Assembly (NCBI RefSeq): GCF_035961655.1
Contig: NZ_CP108393.1
Span: forward strand, 2,649,501-2,713,500
Direction: 5' to 3'
DNA from: Streptomyces sp. NBC_01317
GTDB taxonomy: Bacteria > Actinomycetota > Actinomycetes > Streptomycetales > Streptomycetaceae
Length of the DNA stretch: 64,000 bases
In this document: positions 1 through 8,950 of the stretch, one piece after another
How the letters are laid out: every line of letters starts with the position of its first letter
Position numbering within the stretch: position 1 is the first letter of the stretch
Made by a program: the position numbers and the translations under genes
The notes under the pieces: model-generated
Seen by the model: the letters and a program-made list of their open reading frames with translations, nothing else
Told to the model about the DNA's origin: nothing
Database searches by the model: none

Positions 1-733
1 TCCCCAGGTGGTGGCCCCGGTCGACGGTCCCTCCGGCCGACAGCGCGACACACCCCGCGAGCAGCGCCACCCCCGCCCAGAAGTAGCGGACGCCACCGGC
101 ATGTTCCGCCGCGATGGCCACGCTCGACACCAGGACCAGCGTGCCGATCGTAAACGCGGCCATGCGGCGGTCGAACTGCCTCTCCCGCCGCATCCGCGCA
201 GGGTGCTTCCAGCGCCCGTCCATCGGCCGTACGGCCACCGCCCGCCGCGCCCCGCCGTCCAGGGCCGCACGGGCCAGCCGGAGCGCCTCCCCGGGCCCTC
301 CGGTCACCTGCGTCCCCGCGTCGAAGACTCCCGCCCGCGCCAACCACCGGGCCACCCGGGACAGCCGTCCCGCACGATGGGCCGTCGAGTAAGCACGCCA
401 TTCGGTCAGCATCTCGCTGTCGCGGTCCAGCCGGTCCGCCCGCCGTACGTACATCTCCAGCTGCGCCGTCCGCGCCGCGTTCCGCACCTGCCAGGTCGCG
501 CCCCGCTCGGCCCGGCGGGAAGCCCCGTACAGCCGGATCTCGACGCAGTACACCCGCGCCGCCGGATCGGCGGTCAGGATGCCCGCCGACGTCCCCTGCC
601 CGCGCGGCTCGTGGCCGACGACCGGCCAGCCGTGCGCCTCGAAGACCCGCTCGGCCTCCGTCCAGTCCCGGGACCCGCCGCGCACCTCTATCAGTGCCAG
701 CACCCGCTGGTCGTACCTGACCCTCGCCGCCAT
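1..733 (-). CDS. Partial hypothetical membrane protein (3' end outside window)
   Basis: An open frame starts with ATG at 733 and runs off the left edge, leaving 244 codons. A purine-rich ribosome site (ggggggagag) precedes the ATG. The product begins MAARVRYDQRVLALIEVRGG and is a soluble, Arg- and Ala-rich domain for about 190 residues. Two hydrophobic segments follow near the visible end (around FTIGTLVLVSSVAIAA and YFWAGVALLAGCVALSAGG), so it is probably membrane-anchored. I do not recognise the family. It is co-directional with the exporter genes upstream of it, with a 34-base gap, and could be the last gene of that transcript. Confidence 0.65.
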   Translation of the reverse strand, partial: MAARVRYDQRVLALIEVRGGSRDWTEAERVFEAHGWPVVGHEPRGQGTSAGILTADPAARVYCVEIRLYGASRRAERGATWQVRNAARTAQLEMYVRRADRLDRDSEMLTEWRAYSTAHRAGRLSRVARWLARAGVFDAGTQVTGGPGEALRLARAALDGGARRAVAVRPMDGRWKHPARMRRERQFDRRMAAFTIGTLVLVSSVAIAAEHAGGVRYFWAGVALLAGCVALSAGGTVDRGHHLG

Positions 734-767
734 GTGCCGTCTCTCCCCCCGTCGAGGGTCGCCGACC

Positions 768-1700
768 CTATCTCGCCAGGCGGCCCAGCAGCGAGGAGGC
801 CGCCGCGACTCCCACGGCGGCGGCGAACGCCAACACCCCGAAGTCCAGCAGCAGATGGTGGGACGACGTCCCGAGCAACAGGCCTCTCAGCGCGTCCACC
901 TGGTAGCTCAGCGGGTTGATCCGGCTGATCACCTGGAGCCAGCCGGGCATGATCGCCACCGGGTACAGGGCGTTGGAGGCGAAGAACAGCGGCATCGTGA
1001 TGGCCTGGCCGACGCCCATCAGCCGGTCACGGGTCAGCACGATCCCCGCGATCGTCATCGACAGGCAGGCGAAGAACGCCGAGCCGAGGATCACCACCAC
1101 CGCCACCCCGAGCAGCCGCAGCGGGTTCCAGGTCAGGCCGACGCCGAGCGCCGCCGCGATGACGATCACCACCACCGCCTGGATCAGCGCCTTCACCCCG
1201 GCGGCGAACGCCTTGCCGGTGATCAAGGCGGATCTGGGGGTCGGGGTGACGAGCAGTTTGGTGAGGACCCCGGCGTCCCGCTCCCAGATGATCATGATCC
1301 CGTAGAAGATCGCGATGAACATCGCGGACTGGGCGATGATGCCGGGCGCCAGGAAGTCCAGGTACGGCGTGTTGCCTGTCGGAATCGCGTGGATACGGGT
1401 GAACGTCTCGCCGAAGATCAGCAGCCACAGCGCGGGCTGGACCGCCCGCGTGTACAGCTCGGTCCGGTCGTGGCGGAGCTTCTGGAGTTCGACCGCGCAC
1501 ATCGCGGCGACCCGGGCGAGCAGGACCCGCCAGCCGGTGCGGGGGCGCGGCGGGACGAGCAGCAGGTTCAGCTTGCTGAGGTCGGGCTTGCTCCCGGGGG
1601 CCGGGGCCCCGCCCCGGCCGCCTCCCGCGCCGCCGCCCCGGCCGTCGGCCGACTCGCCGTCAGCCGACACGGGATGCGGTGCGCCGGGTCGTACGGACAT
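768..1700 (-). CDS. ABC-2 type transporter permease, DrrB-like
   Basis: A 310-residue membrane component of a drug-type ABC exporter. After a Gly/Pro-rich, poorly conserved N-terminus, the ABC-2 membrane domain begins near VELQKLRHDRTELYTRAVQP. It contains six hydrophobic segments and the DrrB-type motifs FLAPGIIAQSAMFIAIFYG and INPLSYQVDALRGLLLG. The ATG at 1700 is chosen over the longer frame because GGAGGGAGGGG lies just upstream. This start overlaps the 3' end of the ATPase gene by 41 bases, so translation is probably coupled. Together with the ATPase it should form an efflux pump; the substrate is unknown. Confidence 0.88.
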   Translation of the reverse strand: MSVRPGAPHPVSADGESADGRGGGAGGGRGGAPAPGSKPDLSKLNLLLVPPRPRTGWRVLLARVAAMCAVELQKLRHDRTELYTRAVQPALWLLIFGETFTRIHAIPTGNTPYLDFLAPGIIAQSAMFIAIFYGIMIIWERDAGVLTKLLVTPTPRSALITGKAFAAGVKALIQAVVVIVIAAALGVGLTWNPLRLLGVAVVVILGSAFFACLSMTIAGIVLTRDRLMGVGQAITMPLFFASNALYPVAIMPGWLQVISRINPLSYQVDALRGLLLGTSSHHLLLDFGVLAFAAAVGVAAASSLLGRLAR

Positions 1701-2523
1701 CACGGAAGTCCCCTCCCTCCTCGTCCAGGCCGCTGCCCGCCACATCGCGGAAGACGTCCTCCAGGGTCGGGAGCGGGTCCTTCCCGGTGGCGGTCCCGGC
1801 GGCCACACGCCGGTCGCGCAGTTCGCCGCGCAGCTCGCCGGGGGTGCCGAGGCCGCGAATCCGGCCGTGGTGCATCAGGGCGATCCGGTCGCAGTACTGC
1901 TCGGCCTCGTCCATGTAGTGGGTCGTGACAAGAACGGTCATGCCGGTCGCCTCCCGTACGGCGTTGATGTGCTCCCACACACTGGTGCGGGCGATCGGGT
2001 CCAGCCCGATCGTCGGCTCGTCCAGCATCAGCAGCCGGGGTGCGCTGACGAGCGCCTGGGCCAGTTCGAGACGGCGGATCATGCCGCCGGAGTACGTCTT
2101 GGCCATCCGGTCCGCCGCGTCGGTGAGGCCGACGGCCGCCAGGGCCTGCGCGACCCGTTCGGCCCGCTCCCGGCGGGGGACGTCGTAGACCCGGGCGAAC
2201 AGGGTGACGTTCTCCCGGCCGGTCAGCGTGGCGTCGGCGGAGAGCTGCTGGGGTACGTAACCGAGCAGGCGGCGTACGGCCATGCGCTCCTTCGCCGCGT
2301 CGTGGCCGAAGACCCGGACCATGCCGGCCGGGACGGGCAGCAGGGTGGTGACGCAGCGGATCGCGGTGGTCTTGCCCGCGCCGTTCGGGCCGAGCAGCCC
2401 GAAGACCTCACCGGCGCCGACGGACAGGTCCAGGTTGTCGACGGCCTTCGTGTCGCCGAAGGCGTAGTCGAGCCCGGCGCAGGTGACTGCGTCGGTCTTC
2501 TCGTCGGCCTCTTCGCCGGTCAT
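1660..2523 (-). CDS. ABC transporter ATPase, DrrA-like
   Basis: A 287-residue nucleotide-binding subunit. Walker A GPNGAGKT is at about 45-52, the signature SGGM at about 145-148, Walker B LLMLDEP at about 164-170 and the switch His in VTTHYMDEAE near 202. The C-terminal third matches DrrA-type exporters and ends in a short Arg/Gly tail. The start codon overlaps the stop of the upstream MarR gene (ATGA) and the 3' end overlaps the permease gene, so regulator, ATPase and permease form one tightly coupled operon. The pairing suggests the regulator senses a compound that the pump exports. Confidence 0.92.
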   Translation of the reverse strand: MTGEEADEKTDAVTCAGLDYAFGDTKAVDNLDLSVGAGEVFGLLGPNGAGKTTAIRCVTTLLPVPAGMVRVFGHDAAKERMAVRRLLGYVPQQLSADATLTGRENVTLFARVYDVPRRERAERVAQALAAVGLTDAADRMAKTYSGGMIRRLELAQALVSAPRLLMLDEPTIGLDPIARTSVWEHINAVREATGMTVLVTTHYMDEAEQYCDRIALMHHGRIRGLGTPGELRGELRDRRVAAGTATGKDPLPTLEDVFRDVAGSGLDEEGGDFRDVRTTRRTASRVG

Positions 2524-3008
2524 GCGCGCTCCCCCTCTTCGTACTCGTCGTACAGGTTCCGGGCGAGTCTGGTCAGTGCGGGGACGGCGGCCACGAGGGC
2601 CGCTCTGTCCTCCACGGTCAGCCGCGCCAGCTGTTCCCGCATCAGCGCGCCGCGCCGCGACGCCCAGGCGGCCAGCCGTTCCGTGGCCTCGGGGGTGGGC
2701 AGCAGTACGGCGGAGCGCCGGTCGTCCGGGTCGGTCTCGCGGCGCAGGTATCCCGCCCCGCTGAGCTGGTTGACCAGGGTCGATACGGAGTTGTTGGCCA
2801 GGTGCAGTTCCCGGGCGGCGGCGGACACCCCGATGCCGGGACGGGCCGCGACCAGGCGCAGCAGCTCGATCTGCGCGCCGCGCATCGGCGTGACGTCCAG
2901 CTCGCGCCGCAGCCGCCGCCGGACGAGCCGCTGGACCCCGGCGAGCGCGTCCGCGAGGGCGTCGGCGTGGTCGGTGCCCTCACCGGCCTGAGACATCTCT
3001 GTGGTCAT
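2520..3008 (-). CDS. MarR-family transcriptional regulator of the DrrAB-type exporter
   Basis: A 162-residue winged-helix regulator starting at the ATG at 3008; an ATG seven codons upstream is also possible. The MarR core runs through QIELLRLVAARPGIGVSAAA, a recognition helix NNSVSTLVNQL and the wing motif DPDDRRSAVLLPT. It is first in the operon and ends in an ATGA overlap with the ATPase gene. A perfect palindrome sits ten bases upstream of the start, which suggests autorepression and control of the exporter. Confidence 0.9.
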   Translation of the reverse strand: MTTEMSQAGEGTDHADALADALAGVQRLVRRRLRRELDVTPMRGAQIELLRLVAARPGIGVSAAARELHLANNSVSTLVNQLSGAGYLRRETDPDDRRSAVLLPTPEATERLAAWASRRGALMREQLARLTVEDRAALVAAVPALTRLARNLYDEYEEGERA

Positions 3009-3017
3009 GCCACCGAT

Positions 3018-3040
3018 TTTAGCTCTCACTCAGAGCTAAA
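3018..3040. promoter_or_regulatory. Perfect palindromic operator upstream of the MarR gene
   Basis: TTTAGCTCT at 3018-3026 and AGAGCTAAA at 3032-3040 form a perfect 9-base inverted repeat with a 5-base spacer. It lies between the MarR start codon and the terminator of the neighbouring gene, the usual place for an autoregulatory MarR operator. The sequence is AT-rich against a GC-rich background. Confidence 0.75.
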
Positions 3041-3050
3041 TGCCAAAGAA

Positions 3051-3085
3051 CATCCCCCGGACCCGTAAAGCCGGTCCGGGGGATG
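3051..3085 (-). terminator. Rho-independent-like hairpin after the mutase gene
   Basis: A perfect 13-base stem (CATCCCCCGGACC at 3051-3063 with GGTCCGGGGGATG at 3073-3085) encloses a 9-base loop. It follows the stop codon of the isobutyryl-CoA mutase gene on the minus strand. There is no clear U-tract, as is common for Streptomyces terminators. Confidence 0.75.
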
Positions 3086-3111
3086 TGAGCCCGCGTCGTC
3101 GGAGCCGCGTC

Positions 3112-4812
<1,701 letters not shown>

Positions 4813-4844
4813 ACCTTCACCCTCCTTGCCTTCCATGCGCTCCA

Positions 4845-4868
4845 ATTTACTAGGACGTCCAAGTAAAT
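4845..4868. promoter_or_regulatory. Near-perfect 24-base palindrome upstream of icmA
   Basis: The two 12-base arms, ATTTACTAGGAC and GTCCAAGTAAAT, pair at 11 of 12 positions with no spacer. The element lies 33 bases upstream of the icmA start. This is the expected position for an operator of a dimeric regulator such as a TetR or GntR protein; the regulator is not identifiable here. Confidence 0.65.
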
Positions 4869-4908
4869 GTCGATGGGAGAGGCACGGAGTGGTCGCACGG
4901 CGGTCGTC

Positions 4909-5202
4909 TCAGACGCCCAGCGCGCCGTCTTTCACGGCCGCCACGAAGGACGACCACCCGCCGACGGGGAAGGCGAGCACGGGTCCGCGCGGGTTCTTGC
5001 TGTCCCGGACGGGGACGACGGCGACGAAGCTGTCGGCGACCTCGACGCAAGCGCCGCCGTCCGAGTTGCTGTGACTGCTCTTACGCCACGTGCTGGCGCT
5101 CAGGCCGATGGGCGCCTCTGAGATCTCGACGCAGGCGCCGCCATCCTGATTGCTGTAGCTGCTCTTACGCCAAACCACTACGGTCAGGCCAAGGGATCGC
5201 AC
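4909..5202 (-). CDS. DUF397 protein with a duplicated N-terminal half
   Basis: A 97-residue DUF397 protein with GTG start at 5202 and GAGGAAG upstream. DUF397 proteins are usually 60-70 residues with one WxKSSYSxxxGxCVEV motif. This one has two: WRKSSYSNQDGGACVEI at about 11-27 and WRKSSHSNSDGGACVEV at about 39-55. A single C-terminal half, VPVRDSKNPRGP followed by WSSFVAAVKDGAL, comes after. It is one of three DUF397 genes arrayed downstream of the XRE/DUF5753 gene. Such small proteins accompany XRE regulators in Streptomyces as partner or antagonist. Confidence 0.85.
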   Translation of the reverse strand: MRSLGLTVVVWRKSSYSNQDGGACVEISEAPIGLSASTWRKSSHSNSDGGACVEVADSFVAVVPVRDSKNPRGPVLAFPVGGWSSFVAAVKDGALGV

Positions 5203-5229
5203 GACACTTCCTCTCGTACAGTCGTCGCC

Positions 5230-5424
5230 TCAGACACCTAGCGCGCCGCTCTTCACGGCCGAGACGAACGACGACCAGCCGCCAGCCGGGAAGGCGAGAA
5301 TCGGACCGTGCGGGTTCTTGCTGTCCCGAACAGGGACGACGGCAACGAAGTCGTCGGAGACCTCAAGGCACTGGCCACCGTCCTGATTGCTGTAGCTGCT
5401 CTTACGCCACCTGGTAACGCTCAA
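5230..5424 (-). CDS. DUF397 domain protein
   Basis: A 64-residue DUF397 protein. I place the start at a TTG at 5424 because GGAGG lies seven bases upstream. The longer reading from an ATG at 5445 would put the ribosome site inside the coding sequence. It carries one RWRKSSYSNQDGGQCLEV motif and the C-terminal VPVRDSKNPHGP and WSSFVSAVKSGAL segments. It is nearly identical in the C-terminal half to its two neighbours, indicating recent local duplication. Confidence 0.82.
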   Translation of the reverse strand: MSVTRWRKSSYSNQDGGQCLEVSDDFVAVVPVRDSKNPHGPILAFPAGGWSSFVSAVKSGALGV

Positions 5425-5511
5425 GACACGTCCTCCAGAATGCACAGGTTGAACTAGCCCCCGCAGACCAGCACGACCGATCTGCGGGGCCCGTCTCGTA
5501 CAACTGGCGTC

Positions 5512-5721
5512 TCAGACGCTCAGCGCGCCGTTCTTCACGGCCGCCACGAAGGACGACCAACCGTCGGGCCGGAAGGTGAGCATGGGGCCGTGCGGATTCT
5601 TGCTATCCCGAACAGGGACGATCGCGGCGAAGCCATCGGAGACCTCGACGCACTCGCCCCCGTCCTGATTGCTGTAGCTGCTCTTACGCCAAGTCACTGC
5701 GGTCGGGTCGAGGGATCGCAC
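5512..5721 (-). CDS. DUF397 domain protein, coupled to the XRE regulator
   Basis: A 69-residue DUF397 protein beginning at GTG 5721, with GGAGGAAG upstream. The start overlaps the last 28 bases of the XRE/DUF5753 gene, so the two are translationally coupled. Motifs are WRKSSYSNQDGGECVEV, VPVRDSKNPHGP and WSSFVAAVKNGAL. Of the three DUF397 genes here this is the likely cognate partner; the other two look like downstream duplicates. The longer open frame upstream is an out-of-frame shadow of the regulator. Confidence 0.85.
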   Translation of the reverse strand: MRSLDPTAVTWRKSSYSNQDGGECVEVSDGFAAIVPVRDSKNPHGPMLTFRPDGWSSFVAAVKNGALSV

Positions 5722-6545
5722 GGTACTTCCTCCAACATGCGTAGGACGAACTTCCGCGACTCGGCCGGGGTCAGCGCCAAGTCGCGGACTGCATCGTAAG
5801 CGCGCTGCAGTCGCTCGACCGGCCCAGTTTCCTCGATCAGCTCGCCCCGGTAGCCGTTCTCCGTGTACGCAACGGTACGCGCGTCCGGCAAACGAAGAAA
5901 CATGACCGCGGCACCCATCAGCCCATGCAGTCCTACGCTCTGCGGCAGTACTTGAACCGTCACGTCTCCCCGCTCCCCAACCTCCCCCAGGTACTCCAAC
6001 TGCGCCCGCCACTCGGCCACATCCCGCAACGGCGTCCGCAGCACAGCCTCCGACAGGATCGTGCGGAACGGCGGGGCGTCGTCGCCCGCCAGCAGCTCCC
6101 GCCGACCCATCCGCGCCTCGACCTGTTGGTCCAACTCCTCACCCTTGAGGCCACCAGCCGCCAGAACCTCTCGCGCGTAGCCGCGCGTCTGCAATAGACC
6201 CGGCGGGACACTCACCGCGAAGTGCCACAGGCTCACAGCGTCGGCCTCCAGCGACATGTACCGCCGGTAGCGCTCGCGGAACTGTGCCTTGTCGCTCACG
6301 GCCAGTTCCCACAGGGCCAGCAGTAACCCCGGCGTTCCGTAGTACGTGTCGAGGGCTTGGACGACCTCCGGGCCACCCACCGTCTCACCCTTCTCCATCT
6401 TGCCGAACAACGACCAGTCCCAGCCGACCCGTTCGCCCAGCTGCCGCAGGCTGTCGCCGCGCTGGGTGCGTAGCGACCGCAGTTCCTCGGCGAACCGTGC
6501 GCGGGGTTCCCTGCTGCGGCCGGTGACTACTCGTCTCGTCGGCAT
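5694..6545 (-). CDS. XRE-family regulator with DUF5753 domain
   Basis: A 283-residue protein with an N-terminal Cro/C1 helix-turn-helix (FAEELRSLRTQRGDSLRQL through GWDWSLFGKMEKGE, about 18-55). The DUF5753 domain follows (about 95-275), including the hallmark VPPGLLQTRGYAREVL, ILSEAVLR, VTVQVLPQSVGLHG and RTVAYTENGYRGELIEE. Proteins of this class act with DUF397 partners in Streptomyces development and secondary metabolism (WhiJ-like systems). The first DUF397 gene overlaps its 3' end. Its target genes cannot be deduced. Confidence 0.9.
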   Translation of the reverse strand: MPTRRVVTGRSREPRARFAEELRSLRTQRGDSLRQLGERVGWDWSLFGKMEKGETVGGPEVVQALDTYYGTPGLLLALWELAVSDKAQFRERYRRYMSLEADAVSLWHFAVSVPPGLLQTRGYAREVLAAGGLKGEELDQQVEARMGRRELLAGDDAPPFRTILSEAVLRTPLRDVAEWRAQLEYLGEVGERGDVTVQVLPQSVGLHGLMGAAVMFLRLPDARTVAYTENGYRGELIEETGPVERLQRAYDAVRDLALTPAESRKFVLRMLEEVPCDPSTRPQ

Positions 6546-6725
6546 GGTGCTGCCCTCCGTGGAAGGTGTGGAACGTGCTTCGGATGCGAGGGAAGCAGCA
6601 CCCTCGCACAGCGGGCCCCGCTCCCCCGGTGGCGCATTCTCGTAACACGCCCCTCACGCACAGTAATACGCGACGTGCGATCGGGACGGAGATTCCGCGC
6701 AAGAACAGCCGAAGGAAGGCCCCCC

Positions 6726-7058
6726 ATGACGCCGCAGCCTCCCCAGTCGCCGCTCCCCCGCCGTACACCGGGAGCAACTCCCGCCCCCGCACACAGCGTT
6801 CTCGTACCGCCGGAGGGCCTGGTAGGAACGGCCAAGATCCAGGAGGCAGTTGAAGCAAGGGACGCGCTGGCCGCCGCGCTGACGGCCGCCGGCGTCCAAC
6901 TGCCCGCGATGGACGTACGTACCCCCTGGCCGGAGACGGACACGGACGACACCGACGCCGGCCGGGCCACCCGCTACGCCCTCGTCTACCTGGGCGTCTG
7001 CTCGGCCCCGGTCGCCCTCGCACTCGCCGCCGTGATCGTGAAGGGCACCGCCCGGTGA
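6726..7058 (+). CDS. Small hypothetical protein with one C-terminal membrane segment
   Basis: A 110-residue protein with ATG at 6726 and GAAGGA upstream. It begins MTPQPPQSPLPRR and has a Pro-rich N-terminus. An Ala-rich helix (VGTAKIQEAVEARDALAAAL) follows, then a transmembrane segment near the end (YALVYLGVCSAPVALALAAV). The stop overlaps the GTG start of the next gene (GTGA). It is divergent from the XRE gene, and small pairs of this type are common next to XRE/DUF397 loci in Streptomyces. No function is assigned. Confidence 0.72.
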   Translation: MTPQPPQSPLPRRTPGATPAPAHSVLVPPEGLVGTAKIQEAVEARDALAAALTAAGVQLPAMDVRTPWPETDTDDTDAGRATRYALVYLGVCSAPVALALAAVIVKGTAR

Positions 7059-7372
7059 CGGACGGCCCCCCAGCCGTCGGCGACACCGTCCATGACCCCG
7101 CCCGCGACCGCGTCGGCGTGGTCATGGGCGGCGTGGGCCCCTACCTCCAGCTCCGCCCCCTCGGCGGCGGCCGAGAATGGGACGCCGACCCCACCCGAGT
7201 CCGCCCCCTGACCCCCACCGAACTACTCAGCGCCCGAGTATCCGAAGCCAACACCCGCAGCCGCACAGCCCTCGGCCTACACGATTCCCCACCCACTGAC
7301 CTATGGGTTTCGGGAGATGGCCACATACGGTGCACAGCGCACCCACGGCCAGAAGAGCCCAAGACCAGGTGA
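7055..7372 (+). CDS. Small hypothetical protein, coupled to the upstream gene
   Basis: A 105-residue soluble protein with a GTG start overlapping the previous stop. The first 70 residues (VGDTVHDPARDRVGVVMGG, GGGREWDADPTRVRPL) resemble a small beta-barrel of the kind seen in short Streptomyces hypotheticals. Codon bias weakens after about residue 70. The true ancestral end may be earlier, the tail having been extended into less constrained sequence. Confidence 0.68.
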   Translation: MTDGPPAVGDTVHDPARDRVGVVMGGVGPYLQLRPLGGGREWDADPTRVRPLTPTELLSARVSEANTRSRTALGLHDSPPTDLWVSGDGHIRCTAHPRPEEPKTR

Positions 7373-7454
7373 GCAGGCTTGCGACCAGGAGGAGTACCCC
7401 CAATCCCCATAACCAAGGATTGCGAACCAGGCGGTTCAGTGTGCGACCGGGCAT
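7227..7454 (-). CDS. Possible small membrane protein, antisense to the preceding gene's tail
   Basis: This frame gives MPGRTLNRLVRNPWLWGLGV, followed by a convincing hydrophobic stretch, CTVCGHLPKPIGQWVG and a Cys-rich end. No clear ribosome site is present, and it overlaps the 3' part of the plus-strand gene by 146 bases. It contains a TTA codon. It could be a real two-segment membrane protein whose end has decayed, or chance. Apart from this frame, 7373-7707 shows no supported gene. Confidence 0.28.
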   Translation of the reverse strand: MPGRTLNRLVRNPWLWGLGVLLLVASLLTWSWALLAVGALCTVCGHLPKPIGQWVGNRVGRGLCGCGCWLRILGR

Positions 7455-7707
7455 CCGGTTACGGGTGAAGGTCGCAACTCCCGTACGCGTTGACGAAGGG
7501 TGCCGTGCAGCTACGCCCATGCGACGTAACGCTCGCTGCTACGGACGGCCCAGACCGATTACTTTCGGCTTCCCCGCAGGCCACAGCTTGAGCCCACGAC
7601 AGAGACGGTCGCCATCCCCGGCGTACGGCGATGATCCAGACCACCGCGCCTGTAGGCGGTGCGCCCCGAGCTTGCTGTGCGGCGTCATCAACTACCGCCA
7701 CCAAGCG

Positions 7708-7752
7708 CCTCGGCGTCCCTACTGAGAATAGATTCCAGTAGGGACGCCGAGG
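7708..7752. terminator. Strong bidirectional hairpin
   Basis: A perfect 16-base stem (CCTCGGCGTCCCTACT at 7708-7723 with its complement at 7737-7752) encloses a 13-base loop. It separates plus-strand genes ending at 7372 from the minus-strand immunity-like gene ending at 7822. Confidence 0.7.
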
Positions 7753-7821
7753 TCATATTTCCCTATCGCACGGAGCGTGAGGCGGCAATCTATGTGAAAT
7801 AGAGAACCAATCCAAATGCTC

Positions 7822-8064
7822 TCAGTAAAGCCGGTGAAGCTCACGCCCCTCGACGTCACTAATGACTACTGGCCCAGGCGGCCAGATAGAAATACCGCCC
7901 GGCCAGTAGACAATCTCCATCTCTTCAGCCAAATCTCCTTCAAGACTTGCGAAAATCACTTCGGACCGGCTTAGTTCGTAGGACATTCCGCTTGGCTCGA
8001 ACATTACCGTGAGCGAACTACGCTCATCGGCGGAGATTTTGATGCGAAACCCTTTAGCTGCCAT
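7822..8064 (-). CDS. Putative immunity protein of a polymorphic toxin
   Basis: An 80-residue acidic protein starting MAAKGFRIKISADERSSL at ATG 8064, with GGAAGGGG upstream. Its codons are less GC-biased than the neighbours', suggesting transfer. The start lies two bases after the stop of a toxin C-terminal fragment, the standard toxin-immunity arrangement. The immunity role rests on position and composition; I recognise no named immunity family. Confidence 0.62.
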   Translation of the reverse strand: MAAKGFRIKISADERSSLTVMFEPSGMSYELSRSEVIFASLEGDLAEEMEIVYWPGGISIWPPGPVVISDVEGRELHRLY

Positions 8065-8066
8065 AG

Positions 8067-8420
8067 TTAGCCCCTTCCCCAAGCATCCAGCACCTGTTGA
8101 ACAAGCTCAACTCGCACCGGAGCCGTCGGGTTGGATGGAATACCAATCGCTGCACCCCTGTACATATCAAAGAGAACTTCAGCATCTTCCTTCGAAGCGA
8201 GTCCACGCAACTCAACATCCGACAGTCCAGCATTTCTATCTGCAGCAACCCGGCCACGGCTCCGGATGGATTTCGACAGCGGTTGCCCTTGGCCGGACCG
8301 CACGGTCCGCTGTAGTGAACGAGTACCGGAGTCTCGCCCGCCACCACGTAGTACACGTGGCGGCCGTCGGCGATGGGCCTGCCAGCGCCGCCGAACCGCC
8401 GGCACCCTCACAGAGCACCC
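8067..8420 (-). pseudogene. Frameshifted C-terminal end of a polymorphic (Rhs/pretoxin) toxin
   Basis: One minus frame reads ADGRHVYYVVAGETPVLVHY followed by SGPCGPAKGN, the motif that precedes variable toxin tips in Rhs and pretoxin proteins. Just after SGPCGPAKGN the continuation switches frame to LSDVELRGLASKEDAEVLF and ends VELVQQVLDAWGRG with TAA at 8067. The two pieces lie in different frames and there is no upstream start or body, so this is a broken toxin tip. Its adjacent immunity-like gene has survived. Confidence 0.7.
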
Positions 8421-8533
8421 TCCGGGATCTCCATCAAGCCCAGAATGGTTCATCTTGCCGGCCCTGCCCGATCGGAAGTCAGGCAGGTTCAGCAGGAATT
8501 CCATTGACGGCTTAACCCGGCTACGGAATGGCG

Positions 8534-8950
8534 CTAATCAGGCGATCCCGGGACGGTAAATCCGGATGTCTCGTCCCATGAAACTCCGTTCCACTCCGTC
8601 AGTGCGTAGACCATGATTCGATCATTGACCACAGGGTCAGTTACTCCACTGAGAACAGTTGTCATCATGAGATCCCGCCCCTGAAGGTCGTCGTCGCTCA
8701 ACATCTCACGAGCACTCTCAAGGTAAATATCCACGATCTCTCCGCCGACGCTCACCTGAATATACTGCTCTATGACCGCTTCTCCGGTGCGGGCGATCTG
8801 GATTCTGGTGGCAGCCCAGCCCTCGCCTTCCCTGATCGAACCGGGGGAGACGTCGGAATCTTCAGCCAGCAAGTACGCCAGAAGGTAATGCAAGCACTCC
8901 AGAGCAGTCTTGCCGCCTGAACGCCCGAGGGCACCACACTCAAATGCCAT
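8534..8950 (-). CDS. Putative immunity protein, second copy type
   Basis: A 138-residue protein starting MAFECGALGRSGGKTALECL. It is acidic and has lower codon bias than core genes (SREMLSDDDLQGRDLMMTTV-like region, NDRIMVYALTEWNGVSWDE). The ATG overlaps the end of a toxin tip frame that terminates at 8940, so the pair was translationally coupled. No sequence family is recognised; the immunity role is inferred from this arrangement. The gene looks intact while its toxin does not. Confidence 0.6.
   Translation of the reverse strand: MAFECGALGRSGGKTALECLHYLLAYLLAEDSDVSPGSIREGEGWAATRIQIARTGEAVIEQYIQVSVGGEIVDIYLESAREMLSDDDLQGRDLMMTTVLSGVTDPVVNDRIMVYALTEWNGVSWDETSGFTVPGSPD

Noticed and set aside
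7459..7704. 81-residue minus-strand open frame
   Set aside because: It has random-looking composition, no ribosome site and no family resemblance.
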